Positions 48,019-60,270 are shown, numbered from the stretch's first letter. The stretch: DNA of 64,000 nucleotides from Lepeophtheirus salmonis (GCF_016086655.4 NC_052132.2:20462805-20526804); one strand, 5' to 3'. The notes: generated from the letters alone by a model not told the origin. Program-made: numbers and translations.

Positions 48019-49674
48019 TACAAGTTTGCCCGCACGTCATACTTTCTTTTTCTATCTCCAAATTGGAGTCAGTGACAGAGGATAGTTGAAATTCAATTCT
48101 TGCAGCCTTTTAATAATAAAGAAATAACTTCGGTACGCCCAGCGTAGGGATGCAAAGTGAAGAATATATTGACTGAGGAAGAGAATAAAGATTTTGACTT
48201 TTTTAAGGGACGCTAAGTGAAGCGAAGAATATATTGACGGAGGAAGAGGACAATGATCTCAACTTTTTCTAATTATTCGGTAATTAGGACTTCAAAGGGT
48301 CACAAAAATAGATGGAAGGTCTCATTGTGAGGAAGGAATTACTTAAATGAAGAAAAGAAGGATTCTAAAAAAAATTACAATCCTTAAATTAAAGTAGTCC
48401 AAATTTCCAATTCGTTTAATTCCCAATCCTTCCAAAAGAAATTTTTTTGATCCAAAGCTATCGAACAAGTCCAATTCGAGAATAATTTTCTCTTCTTCTT
48501 GGATGAAAGTAATGGGTATATCATTGAGAAGGACATATATGCCATCAAATCTTCTACTAAGAAAAAAAAGTTTATCCTTGAGACACTTCCTCCAAAATAC
48601 TCGTTGAGATATGTCTAAAAATGCTCTCTAGAGGTATTCATAACTCCTAACCGTCTGAACATACCCTTGAAATGACTCCACGAAGATTCAATAGTGTGAG
48701 TATGAGCTCCAAATAATGGATCTACAAAGTTATACTTATGCACAACAGTAAAATGTGCCATATCTAACTCATTCCCAAGGTTGTGAAAGGCAGCCCAATC
48801 GTCAGAAATGACAGTTGTTCCAGGTAAAATGTAAAAACATATTCGAACAATTGTGATCCATAAAATTATAACACAATTCAGAGATACATAATTATAGATA
48901 CTATATATTAAACTTCATATGGGTAACAAACAAATGATTAAGTTTGAACAGGGAACTAAATTATAGACTGTAAACTAGGCGTAAATACGATAAAATTTGA
49001 TTTTTTCATATCTTTAAAGAAAGAAACTTAATTTAAATTACATTATTAATAATAGACACATTAATTTTTAGATATTGCTTACTTACTATTATTGTATAGT
49101 TATTAGGTATAGAAATATACAGTAAAAGCTTCTATTATTGTATAATCTTAACTGTAAACTTATTCTAACAATTATGATCAATAAACTCATCACAAAATCA
49201 AATGATAATTAATGTTATATAATATTAAAACTTATTATTAGGTAAAAAATAATTAAGCTTTTGACTTATTTAAGGAGTATTATTATAGACTTAAACTAAG
49301 GATAAAAATACTTCAATTAGGCTTTGAATTTACTCTTATCCGAGTTCATCGATGTCCAAGAAGAACTCACACCCTTCCCCTCTTCCAAATACTCCATAAG
49401 AGCCAAATTCATACCTTCTTTCACACAATGAGACCTTCCATCTACTTTCTTGACCGTTCCAAGTGCTAATTAACTGAATAACTCAAGAAAGTCGAGATCC
49501 TTGAATCTTCCTCCGTCAATATATTTTTACCTTCATTTCGTGTCCCTACGCTTGACGTAACAAAGTTATTCCCTTATTATTAAAAAGTTGCAAGAATTGA
49601 ATTTCAACCATCCTCTGTCGCTGTCTCTAATTTTGAGATTGAAAGAGAAAGTATGACGTGCAGGCAAACTTATA
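48019..49674 (-). mobile_element. Merlin DNA transposon with long terminal inverted repeats
   Basis: The left end (48019-48345) and right end (49411-49674) are inverted repeats sharing AAGTTTGCC.GCACGTCATA, GACAGAGGAT, TTGAAATTCAATTCTTGCA, AGCGTAGGGA, AATATATTGACGGAGGAAGA and GATGGAAGGTCTCATTGTG. The left copy is longer because of an internal tandem duplication of the AGGG-to-GGAAGAG segment. Between them a transposase pseudogene on the minus strand (about 48870-48480) reads PGTTVISDDWAAFHNLGNEL, then VVHKYNFVDPLFGAHTHTIE, then SSWSHFKGMFRRLGVMNTSR and a stop. That is the ISXO2/IS1595-type DDE domain that defines Merlin, with a catalytic Asp and the T-x-x-I-E Glu visible. No target duplication was recognised at the ends, and the N-terminal part of the transposase is lost. 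Confidence 0.85.
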
Positions 49675-51934
49675 CAGAAATAAAGATTTTTTTTTGGTCA
49701 ATAAAATTTTATCTTTTATAACTAACTGATACTGGACTCAAGGAAAACCTTAAAATACAAATTAAGGAATAAATATTTAAGGGCTTGAAATAAGATCAAA
49801 ATGAATCAAAGTACTCCTGTTGGACTCGATATTAATATTTAAGAGCTTGGACTTGTAATCAAAGATTTAAGACTCGATACCAAACCCATTGAAAATTAAC
49901 TTGCTTACATCACGAGAAGAAATAGTAAAGTGACGTTAACTATGTAAGTAACGTAACTAAACCACAGTGGTTTCCCCTTATTATCAGAGTTGTGAACATT
50001 TATTAATTGAACTCGAATTATCATTTGTTAACAGTTTTGATTTCGTAAGCTTGATATAGACAAAACGTATTCGTCAACAAATGTTGTTTGTATAACGATT
50101 ACGACATGCGAACAACACGAAACACTTTTTTGAATATATTCTACAACTTAAACAAATATTTTATTTCTTGAACTAAATAAATACATGTCATAAAGACTGT
50201 ACGAAATGTAACGAAACGAAATTTTGAGAAGCAAGACAAAATTAACAGTGCTTCTTAAGTTGTAAATGATGCCACTGTTTTTGGCCTGTACCAACAGATT
50301 TCGAGCCTTTTTCTCTTTACAATTTTGAGAAAAAGCTGCAGGACACAATAACGATAATGTAGGGAAATATATCTAAGCGACATCTTGCGAGGGATAAGTC
50401 AAGTTGTATAGTAGCAAAGAAAATTGAACAGGTCTACTGCTGCGTTTCATTAATTACTTACAATCCACAACAATTGAAAAGGCATCCACATAGTTACGTT
50501 CAAGGGCAGGCTTATAATATTTTTTCAAACTTTCTGAATGATATCTCATATTTTCCGACTTAAGTATGAGATAAGGCTAAAAAAATATGGGTCTTTTAAT
50601 TTCTCCCAAAAATTATAAAAGCCCTCACGAATTTGTTTCTAAATTTTATTAAAGTGAACCGTAAATAATTTCCTACTTATATCCTATTTCCCACCGAATC
50701 TAATACTCCTGGCTACGATAACCAATATATAATATAGAAAAATATCATAGTGTAGGGGTTGGAAGAGATTTAGAATCTGTAGTCTCTTCTTAGTAAATAA
50801 TTATAATACATACGTGGTTACTCAAATACTTATCTCATTTTCATTTAGCTACACACACTGTGACAGGAACTGAAAAAATAAAAAGTTTTTCACGATAAAA
50901 ACTTGAATTAAATAAAAGTATTATGAGTATAAATTTAAGAAATTAGAAGAATTGAGTAAATGTATACTGTATTTGTTCATTTTATCAGTTTATAAAACTT
51001 TGTTTGGAATAGTTAAATGTGAATATACTTTTTTTTTTTTACAGAAGAGGAATAATAATTAATTATTATTAAAATACCTTCATGATATAATAATGAGGTT
51101 TTAATGTGTGAACTTGTAGCTTCACTCTTTGCAAGTTTTAAAGAATTGATTATCCTATTTATTCAATCTTTCCAGGAAGATGATTTTTTATGAAGGCAAT
51201 AACGGTAGTACCCGGCATTGTCCGAACTAATTAGGTGTCGGCTAAAAGACAAATTTTGGTTTAATAATATAGAAGATAACTCCCCAAGAAATCCTCAGTG
51301 TTAATTTTCGTTTTATATGAGTACGCTCATACATAACTCCTCAATACTTACATATATATCAATTCATATATTGGGTTCTGTCTTCAAAAATGAAAAATAA
51401 TAATATGAATTTGAGAAAAAAAAAACACAATATGTTGGGATGACTGATGAGTACTTTAATCTTCAGAACATTCACTAACAAAAACAAACAAAATTCATTT
51501 TTAATATATATATTAATTCATATCACAAAATATACTGTAAATACATTTAAATTATGAATGCTATACATAAGAGACCAATAACACAAACAAACAGAAACTG
51601 TACGCTTATTATACATTCAATGTGCACCGGCCTGCATTATTTCATAATTATGTATACATTATTATTCCATAAGTCCAAAATTTGTATATCCTATACAATA
51701 TACATCTCGGAGCTCTGTGTACACGTTCAATGCTATGTGCAGATGCCCGTAATAGCTAAATAATAAGAAAACAGTGTTATTTTTAGATCAAAATATGTTT
51801 ATGATATACATCATGGGGCACTATTACAGTGCACCCCGTGACTTTTTTTAATACAATCAGGCAGGCAGACGACAGACAAACTTTGATTTATGAATATAAA
51901 TTCATTTGATAGAGATTTTGGAGCGAAAGGGATA
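49675..51934. other. AT-rich intergenic sequence
   Basis: No gene or element recognised. Frames at 50148-50348 and 51554-51763 have no motif or splice support. Confidence 0.4.
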
Positions 51935-52375
51935 TTATCAAACCACGTGGCCACTTATGGTTGAGGAGGAGTGTAAGGACTAAAATCAATTCAATCAATT
52001 TGGGGAGAGGGGCGTGAGCTTACTTACAATCATGTAGACTTGAATAATATGCCACAAGATGGTATTAATGGCGTCATAATGAATAAGGCACAAAAATTTG
52101 AAAAAAGGATAAAGAATCAACCTTATTTAAAAAAAGGGTTATTAAAACCTAAAAAGAAATATTTAACGTCATTAGATAAAATTTAAAAAAATTAGCTTAT
52201 ATTATTTGATAAATATAGTAAAAGAAATGTTTTATGCCCCTTCTAAAAAAAGCCCTGGAAACACGTGATTTCGGGGTAAGGGGGTGTATAAAAGAAACGG
52301 GTAAGTCCAAATTGAGGGGTGAAGAGTTAAAATTTTGTGAAAAAAGAACCATTTGGTTTATAAATGACCCCTGAG
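51935..52375. repeat. Dispersed repeat D, longest copy
   Basis: The left end is AAACCACGTGGCCACTTATG and the right end GGTTTATAAATGACCCC; the first and last dozen bases are near inverted repeats (ATCAAACCACGTGG against ATAAACCAAATGG). Shared internal blocks with 25035-25385 include GAATAATATGCCAC. No frame is conserved, so it looks like a non-autonomous element of roughly 440 bp. Confidence 0.6.
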
Positions 52376-53530
52376 GGGAAAAAAAAGTGCAGTAATTGTT
52401 ATATTTGCATTTTATTCAGCAAATGTTTTCGAAAGTAGGAATTGAATGGGACATCATGACCAACATCATTATAATATATGTGACAATTAAACGTATACAC
52501 TCATTGCATATAGTCAAATTATGATGTGTATAAGCCTAATTTCGCTATTCATAGTTACATACTTACTTATTTACATTCTTAAATTAAATATACTCAATAG
52601 AAATAAGTGTACAAGCATATTATATAAAATAAGGTATTAGTTTGTCTTTCGTCGTTTGCAAAGGAAATTGTACATATGCATATTCAGTTTTATTTTTGGT
52701 CGTGCTATTCAAAATTCGAATCCCTAGTTATTTTTTAAATCGAGGTTGTGATAATGTGTGAACTTAATTTATCTACATGTTTCTTGTATCCCTATTATTT
52801 CAATTGTACTGTCATTTCTTTCCTTAGTATAATGGTTCTATAGTACTGTGTACTCACGCATTCAAAACAGCACTATACTAAATTGGTATAGGAACCAATG
52901 TTTGTAGTACCATTATGTTATAAAAATATAGGAACGCTACAGCGTAATTCCTCAAGACTTTAAACTACCCAAATAATTAAAATTGACATAATCCAAAAAA
53001 AGGACTAAGTACTATTTCAGAAATCAAGTTTAAAATCATCCAGATACTTCTGAAAGTGGACGTCGTTAACTCCATTTTTATTATAAATTTTAATGGACGA
53101 GGTATTAAAATAGTAATATCATTTTTGTACCGGAACTGATTCAAAAATATTGGTATCGTGACACCAATACTTCGAACACAATTAATCAGTCATTTTATGT
53201 AAGGATTACATATTACAAATTACAAAAATTACATGGGGGCATGAGCAAACTAAAATATATATATATTGATGCCGAAGTATGTAGATTCGGAGTGCAAGAT
53301 AAATAAAATAAATAGGGTATTCCTTCTTAGTTTATTTTTCCAGTCCCCTTTATACAATTTTGAGTATGTTTTGACAAATCTATATTAATAAAAAAAAGTT
53401 TCCTCTATACCCTTATGTACGTACACTCTTACATATTTATATTAACATCAATTTTTGCTTCCTTTAATTAAAAAGGATATTATATTTAATGAAATATGGG
53501 GATTTTATTATGTAAGTATTAAGTACCTAT
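52376..53530. other. AT-rich intergenic sequence
   Basis: No gene or element recognised. An ATTCGAATCCC string at 52716-52726 recalls a tRNA T-arm, but no acceptor stem or D-arm can be folded around it. Confidence 0.4.
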
Positions 53531-53625
53531 TGGGTGAGTTGATACCATTTGACTAAATTGAATAAAACATTTGTTCTTTAGAAAAAAAATCTCACTGTTG
53601 GTTGTCAAAAAGTCTTTAAGCCTTT
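53531..53625. repeat. Short repeat, inverted copy of 62278-62372
   Basis: GGGTGAGTTGATACCATTTG through AACATTTGTTCTTTAG matches the reverse complement of 62290-62372 (GGGTGAGTTGATACAATTTG through AACATCTGTTCTTTTA). Two diverged copies of an unknown element. Confidence 0.5.
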
Positions 53626-53914
53626 TTTTTAACTTAAGCTCCGTTTAGCCGGTAAAACATGTAATATGTTTGTTTGTAATCCGTAAAGCCATTTTTGCTC
53701 ATTAAAAAAAGAGGGAAGTGTGTATAAAAAATAGCAACGAGCGTGTGTAGGTAAATCACAACCAGTGAGCGCTCTAGAAACTAAAGAACTCTGCCTCATC
53801 ACATCATATTAAAAAAAATCAAGCTGTTATTATTATACTTAAGGACGTATTATAAGTATTGAGTAGCTACGTGTGAGTGTGCTGATGAAAAAAAAAGATT
53901 AAACTTAGTTATCT

Positions 53915-54125
53915 TGAGGGCCGCACGCGGGGGTACTGGAGAGGCTGTAGCCCCCTCCCCAATCAAGGAATTTTTGAAAAATTATGGAAATAAAACCAAA
54001 AATTATCATGAGAAAACGTATAAAAAATTTTTATTTAGGAATTATTTTTTGTCATTCCATCAAATTAGGCTCTGGAGCAAAAATTTAAATTTTTGAAAAT
54101 TTCTTAAAAAATTCTAAAAACCCTG
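53915..54125 (+). repeat. Repeat family A copy
   Basis: The head is GGGGGTACTGGAGAGGCTGT, followed by AGCCCCCTCCCC, then AT-rich units with TTTTTGAAAAATTATGG. Compare the reverse complement of 55445-55500, which has the same order of blocks. The short frame at 53914-54096 is part of the repeat. Confidence 0.5.
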
Positions 54126-54959
54126 ATCTTCTATATTATTAAAACAAAGTGCGTCTGTTCCTTGGCGTCTAATAACTCTGGACAATGCAGCACTATTAAG
54201 TAATATATTAAATAACATTATCATTAAGGAAGTTGAGTTACTTTTCTGCAAGAGGCACCACTCTCAATCTCTTTGTAAACAAACTAATATTTGTAAACAA
54301 CGCTCATACTGTATTCTATTGAGCTCTCTCAATTGAGTCTAGGTGCTCAAAAAAGCAATAAATAATGTCGTTTCTCATATTCCTTTCAAGCTTGCTGGAA
54401 AATTATTGCACAAAACACGGGTTATGCATTGAAAATAAAAAGTATATAGAAAATAACACTAACAATAATAGGTAGATTATCACTAGTGTGTGTTTGTGGT
54501 AGGAGGGGGGATTATGAATGCAATAATCATTAGTAACATTTTTTTGGTGAATGGAAAATATTCTAAGGTCGTTTCACTGATGGGAACAAAAAGCTTCTTT
54601 TTGCTATTTTCTACTCTTATAATGTTATTATTATTTTTATCATCTGTTCGTAATAACTAATAATAGTAAATAAAAAGCAAAGAAGAGGCTTAATCATATT
54701 TTTAGAGATTACTCTTCTTTTTTTAATGTTCCTTTAATTGGCTAGATGGAGTTGCATTGATTAAGTATAGGTAAACATTATAGTATTACAATTACTCCAT
54801 CTGATCTAGGAATATTTTTGGTGAGTGTGGATTACATTTGTATTCATCCACGATCCTCCACTTCTATTAACAAATAATTCTTTTTAACCCATTGAGTGTG
54901 CCACCAATTCTAATTTAAGTAGCCAAAATTTATTGTGATTATAATAAATTAATAGATTT

Positions 54960-55510
54960 TAATTAAAAAATTCCAGAATATTTTAATATAGAATATTTTG
55001 GGGAACAAAATTTGGAAAATTAAATTTTTCTGAAAAAAAATTCAAAAGTTCAGAGCTGTATAGAAAAAAATGAAATATCTTAAATTTCAAAAATCTATAT
55101 CTGTACACAAACAATTACATTTTTTGGAAAAATATTTCAAAAATCCAGAGTTGTTCGGAAAAAAACAAAATTTTTTCAAAAATAATTTCAAATCTTTAAC
55201 TTTTTGGAAAAATAAATCAAAATTCCATAGCTCAAAATCTATAGCTATTCCAAATTTTACTTAAATTCTAAAATTTAATTTTAAATATTAAATTTGTGGG
55301 AGAAAAATTTCAAATATCCTTAGTTTTTTACAGGCAATAAAATTTTTGGTAAAAATTTTGAAAAATGTAATAAAATTTCAAATATTAAATTTTTTGAAAA
55401 AAAAGTTCAAAAATTAAATTATTTACATAGTAAGAATAAAAAAATATACTTAGTTTAAGGGAGCTACCGCCTCTGTAGTCCTCCCCCTGTGGACGCCCCT
55501 GAATATAAGT
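54960..55510 (-). repeat. Repeat family A, longest copy, reverse orientation
   Basis: The head, read on the minus strand from 55501, is CAGGGGCGTCCACAGGGGGA, followed by GGACTACAGAGGCGG. The body holds about a dozen degenerate units with TTTTTTGGAAAAAT and 'CCAGAGTTGTTCGGAAAA' or 'CATAGCTC' variants. This copy shows best that the family is a GC-rich head attached to an expandable AT-rich tandem body. Confidence 0.6.
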
Positions 55511-56130
55511 CTCTTTAATCAAATTAAAGATTTTTATCTATAGGTAATGTTCTTGGGTATCCAAACCTATCCCTAAAATGTGAATACAAAGATTGACTCA
55601 AATATTAGTATTTATAAAGTAAAAAAATAGATATTGATTTTTTTTTTCTTGATTTTTGTTTAAGATTGTTTTAATGTTGACGCACCACAAATTATACAGA
55701 TTAATTTTTTCAAAGATCCCTCAAATTGCACTTATTTTAGCAAAACTTCATCGTCACGACAAATAATCTATTTATTGATAGATTCTACCTATTTGGAAGA
55801 CCATATCGGAGTCTAATTTTGTCTCATAAATGAAATGAAGGGGTTAAAGTATATTTAACATTATTGAGTATCTCAACACATCACAAAAATTTGATTACCT
55901 ATCTCATAATTTACCAAAATAAGTTGTTATTGCTGTTGGTACATATTTATAAATTTAAAAAGTAAAAATATAAGTTGAAAATTTCTCCTTTTCAGGATTT
56001 TATGCTTAGTTAGTAGTTGCTAGTATCGAAGGTTAATAGAAATAGAAGGTTATACCTATAGTTGATAATATTGTAGAGAAAACGCGTGCGAGGAGACAGG
56101 GGGGAGAAAGACACATGGTATCATTGTTTA
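55511..56130. other. AT-rich intergenic sequence
   Basis: About 55635-55700 resembles 30640-30700 in NPC1 intron 1 (both carry 'ATTGTTT.AATG' and 'TGACGCACCACA'). Otherwise empty. Confidence 0.35.
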
Positions 56131-56171
56131 AAATACTGATGTGATTATCACTGATAATCACATCAGTATTT
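56131..56171. repeat. 41-nt near-perfect palindrome
   Basis: AAATACTGATGTGATTATCA (56131-56150), one spacer base, then its exact reverse complement TGATAATCACATCAGTATTT (56152-56171). The 20-bp arms are perfect. In RNA it would be a stem with too small a loop, opening a few base pairs at the tip; in DNA, a cruciform. Confidence 0.95.
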
Positions 56172-57087
56172 ATCAGTTGCCTGCTTTATTATGATTTTTG
56201 AGGGTGTAACGAAAGTATTTATTAGCAAAATGTTTAATAAAGATATAATACATATAATTGACTTAGACGATTTTTATCCGTTACAGTAGATTTGGAAACG
56301 TCACACTCCATGAAATAGTAATTTATTGTGAACCATATTCTCAGAAAAATAACTAATAAAACGACAAAATAAGAGTATTTCGAAATATATTTGAAGTTCC
56401 AAATTTAAAATAGAAGGCTTAAATTAAATATAATCTACATACTAAAAAAGAAACCATCATACATTTAAGTTAAATATACAAAATTAAACAATTAGAATCA
56501 TATTACTAATAATAACGATAAATTATAAACACAGAATATTGAAATAATAGATTGATCCAAATAATATCTTCTTGTTCTAACATCGGAATTCAGTTCAATA
56601 TGTCATAACTTGAGGTTGCAAAATACAAGCCAGACGTGGAGTTTAATCAAAAAGATCATCACCTTTTTCCTTATGTGCAAGTTGTATATACAATTGTGCA
56701 CAGGATAGATATATTTCTACCGATGAGATTTTAATAATTATTAATAATAAAGTAAATCATAAAATAATGTTAGATTTCAATCCATATCTTCTTCCAATCT
56801 TAGTAAGAACAGCTTTTAGAATCCCACTTTCATATTTATCTAAAAAAAAAAAAAGTTAATCCATGCAGTCAAATTTAACTGATAAGACAATTCAGGCAAC
56901 CATTCTTGACTTATTGTAGTTTTCTAACATGACATCGTAAAGATTTAGAGCAAAAGCTAATTATGTAGTAATGTCCGGCGATATTACTCCTTATTAAGAG
57001 CATCAAAAAAGATTTTTTTCTCCGCTATTTATGCTTATATAACAACATATATACACAATTGGTAATTATAATGCTACACCCAATGCA
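56172..57087. other. AT-rich intergenic sequence
   Basis: No gene or element recognised. Confidence 0.4.
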
Positions 57088-57342
57088 ACTACCCCCGTTG
57101 TTGTGACCATTTAAGCAGTTGTTTTTGCCTTTTATGAGTTTTCTGAACACCATTTCTTGGAGCCTATCAACCATAGCTAAGCCTTAAGTGATAAAGAAGT
57201 AATATTTATTGACTATGTAATATTGAAAAACCTAATGATCATACCCAAGTCTTTAAGTGAAGAAACTAGTCTCAGACAAGCTAGTTGCGAACCATCCAAA
57301 GCTACTACCCCCGTTGTTGTGACCATTTAAGCAGTTGTTTTT
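57088..57342. repeat. Direct duplication: 39-bp identical block, 216 bp apart
   Basis: ACTACCCCCGTTGTTGTGAC continuing to GCAGTTGTTTTT occurs at 57088-57126 and again at 57304-57342, identical over 39 bases. Weaker similarity follows (TTTATGAGTT against TTTAATGAGTT), so this may be a decayed tandem duplication of about 216 bp. Confidence 0.8.
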
Positions 57343-57529
57343 ACTATTTAATGAGTTGTGTATCATAATTCTTGATATGTTTAGCTAAAATAGAATCATA
57401 TTTTAGGGTTAGATTTAAAAAAAGATTGAATACTTACTGTTAGATAGTACAAAATTCAGAGTTTCATTTCGAAATTAGTAAATATTTTATACTTTTTACT
57501 GATAACTTGATCGTCATTTGGTGTGGACG

Positions 57530-57960
57530 ACTCAAAACATTTTTATATGTATTTCTATAAATGACATCAGTACCAACATCCTCCACTAATTTAATGATGG
57601 CTCCTCGGGAAGGGATAGGTTTACTCGTGTATTTCTCCATCAATTTTTAGAACATAGATGATTAGCAATTGATAAGGTTATATTACATGCAAAAAGCATC
57701 TTTGTGAGATCAGAGTTAAAGTCTGACTTGATGTATTCATCATTAACTTGATTTTTTAGATGAATATCAATTCTCTTGATTTGAGATGAGAATAATGAGT
57801 GGCGTGTAATTCTAGATAGGAGACCAAAGGCACATTTATTTCGACAAATCCGACAAACCATCTGTTTCTCATCTGGTAAGTAATTCCCAAATTCCTGGGT
57901 CTCCATTTTCAGAAATCCAGACAGAAGGCGACGTTATTTTAGGCATTTTATTCAGTTCTC
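57530..57960 (-). pseudogene. hAT transposase N-terminal remnant
   Basis: The minus frame from ATG 57906 has a zinc-binding region (CRICRNKCAFGLLSRITRHS), then SDFNSDLTKMLFACNITLSI, parallel to FNLDVSKLFVSCNIPLNVMN in the 22.3-23.8-kb copy. After a frameshift it continues KLMEKYTSKPIPSRGAIIKL then VEDVGTDVIYRNTYKNVL, parallel to the next part of that copy. The catalytic and C-terminal parts are missing. Same hAT group, but clearly diverged. Confidence 0.7.
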
Positions 57961-58309
57961 TATCGACTATCACCATCTAATATTATATTAATATTGAATA
58001 ATAAAGGCGGGAATGATGACGTTTTTGATTGATAGAAGAAGATGTATATTATTTAATCAATGATGCCATATGTATTTCTTCTCTTCTGCTCGCACGCTTT
58101 TCTATTCTTACCAAAATTATCACCCTTAGTTATACCACGACTGATGTTTGACTTCCACCACACTTTTAATGGTGACGTCATAGTGTATAAGTAATTGTGT
58201 GTTTTGTTTACATTTTCCATCGTATAAAAAAAGATACTTCCTTAGGATACTTTTCTACAATAATACTGATGAGTCGATTCATCATAAATGGTTCGGTATA
58301 AAAAAAAAA

Positions 58310-60270
58310 CCATGAAACTAAATGAAATGCTTCCCTATTTTTTCGCAAAATTCCAAACAAGATTCCGATGGTTGAAGCAGTCCCCCTCTTGACAATGTTT
58401 TAAGCCATGGACTTAGAGGAACTTGGATGCTGGAAGTATTACAGCCAAGAGTGGGAAATTTTTGATGTAACGATTTGGCCACATATCCAGCAACATAAAT
58501 AAATCCTTCATCTTCACAGATTTTACTTCAGAATCTGTTTTGCTCAAAATAGGACCTAAAAGGAGATGCAGGATTAGTATATATACGCATTGGTGATATT
58601 ACAACCTGTAATTTGTTGAAACATAGAAACAAAACATTGGTTTCCTTATTACGAGTATCCAAAATCGATCCATGACCTCCACCGCTTTAGGATGAGAGTG
58701 GGTTCGTCCAATATATCTTATTCTTTCTTTTTTTTAGATTTATTATAAGTCAATCAACATGTAAGCATACAAAACAAATAAAATAGAAATTAAGACAATT
58801 TAAACCCATACACTTGTAAATCTGACATCGAAGAATTTGTTTAGCTGCCACTTTGTCGACTTTGAAGATACAACCAATATTTAAAAATAAAAACAACTGC
58901 AATTGTAAACTTAAATATGGGACATGGTATATGTACAAAATGCTGATTAAATTTGCATCCCATACTGATGAATAATTAAATTATCAAAATTCTCTCCCCT
59001 TTTTTTTTTCTTTTCCTTTTCCCCCTTTTGCTCTCCAGTCAAAAGAACTTTGCACTGAAGTAATTCTATTTCTAATATATCTTATTCTTGAAAATTTTAA
59101 TAATATTTGATTGTATTCTAGGAGCTGTTTTAAAGTTTTGGATCCATCGTTTGAAGTTTGTTACACTAGGAACTGGAGGTAGACCACTGGATTGAATGTA
59201 ATGGTAGATTTTTGATGAAAGAGACTTCAGTATCAGTCCTTAAACAAAATCTTCCTCATTCTATTTTCCAAACCTCTTCCCACTGATAATGAGTTTACAT
59301 TGGGATTTAGTAAATCTCTTTTCCAGTTCTCCTTTCATCACTTCCTCAAAATTAGATTTAAATTTTAATAATCTATATTCCAATTGAAGGATTTTCACAT
59401 TTTCGTGTAAATCTGCATTATGTTTCCTTAGTGACTCGAGTTCTAGAATGAGTGAATCTTTTCTTGTATTAGAAGTTCTACTATATTGTATAATCTGGGA
59501 TACACATGGTTGATTAGATGCGTTAACTTTTTCTAACACAAGTGTAAGAGATGATTTTACGTTGGCTTACGATGATTTGGAATGTCTTTAAATATATTTC
59601 GTTAGAATCTTCTTCAAAATGGTCCACTATCTTAATTCATTTCGTTTCCCTTGGAGCTTGCTCAAATTCTTCTCCTGGTATGAGACCTCTGAAAGGTATA
59701 ACATCTTTTTTCAATTTTTTTTTATAAGTAGTCGCAGCAATTCACCTTTTAAATCCCTTATATAAGCATTTTCCTCAAAAGGATTCTCACAAATTCTAGG
59801 GTATTTTCCGAAGGTGTCCTTTCGAAGAAAATCACTTTCCCATTTTATCCTCCTTGAGGGGTCCTTTGGAAAATGATGACAGATTATGTTGTTAGGAGAA
59901 TTGCAAATGGCAACTGCACAACTGACAGTTTCATTGCGCAAATACATTATACTTTTTCGGAATGGCGAATAGGTATTATTATCGTAATAATAATAATCAA
60001 TTAATAATAATATATATATTGTAAAATGTAAATAAGATATAATATCATACTCCAAGGTTACCAAATTTCTCTATCTCTAATTTCAACAACGTAGTCTCAG
60101 TTTTTAATTTTTTATTTGGTACGTTATCTATTCTCTATGACGTCAAAATCTCCCTCTCTTGACCAGAAGTCGGTACGATACTTCAAATTGAAAATTCTAG
60201 CAAGCCCGATTACATGATGGTCTAACCTTGTATTTCTATAAAACTTGCTAGTATCTAGCAACGAAGTCAT
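58310..60270 (-). pseudogene. P-element-like transposase with THAP domain, internally deleted
   Basis: Minus strand, 5' to 3'. 59970-59740: a THAP-type zinc finger with CAVAICNSPNN, HHFPKDPSRRIKWESDFLRK, and ICENPFEEN, where the expected C-x-x-H-F is degraded. 59539-59261: a coiled coil and FTKSQCKLIISGKR, the usual pre-catalytic motif. 59240-59120: LKSLSSKIYHYIQSSGLPPV. Then about 350 bp of non-coding sequence where the catalytic domain should be. 58560-58330: EDEGFIYVAGYVAKSLHQKF, then LKTLSRGGLLQPSESCLEFC, the conserved C-terminal SRGGL block. The THAP finger binds element ends in P elements and THAP9. The RNase-H-like catalytic region is missing and stops are present. The outer end (60130-60240) matches the far end of the other P-like copy (40740-40850). 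Confidence 0.8.

Noticed and set aside
52716..52726. ATTCGAATCCC resembling a tRNA T-loop
   Set aside because: No D-arm, anticodon stem or acceptor stem can be found at suitable distance.
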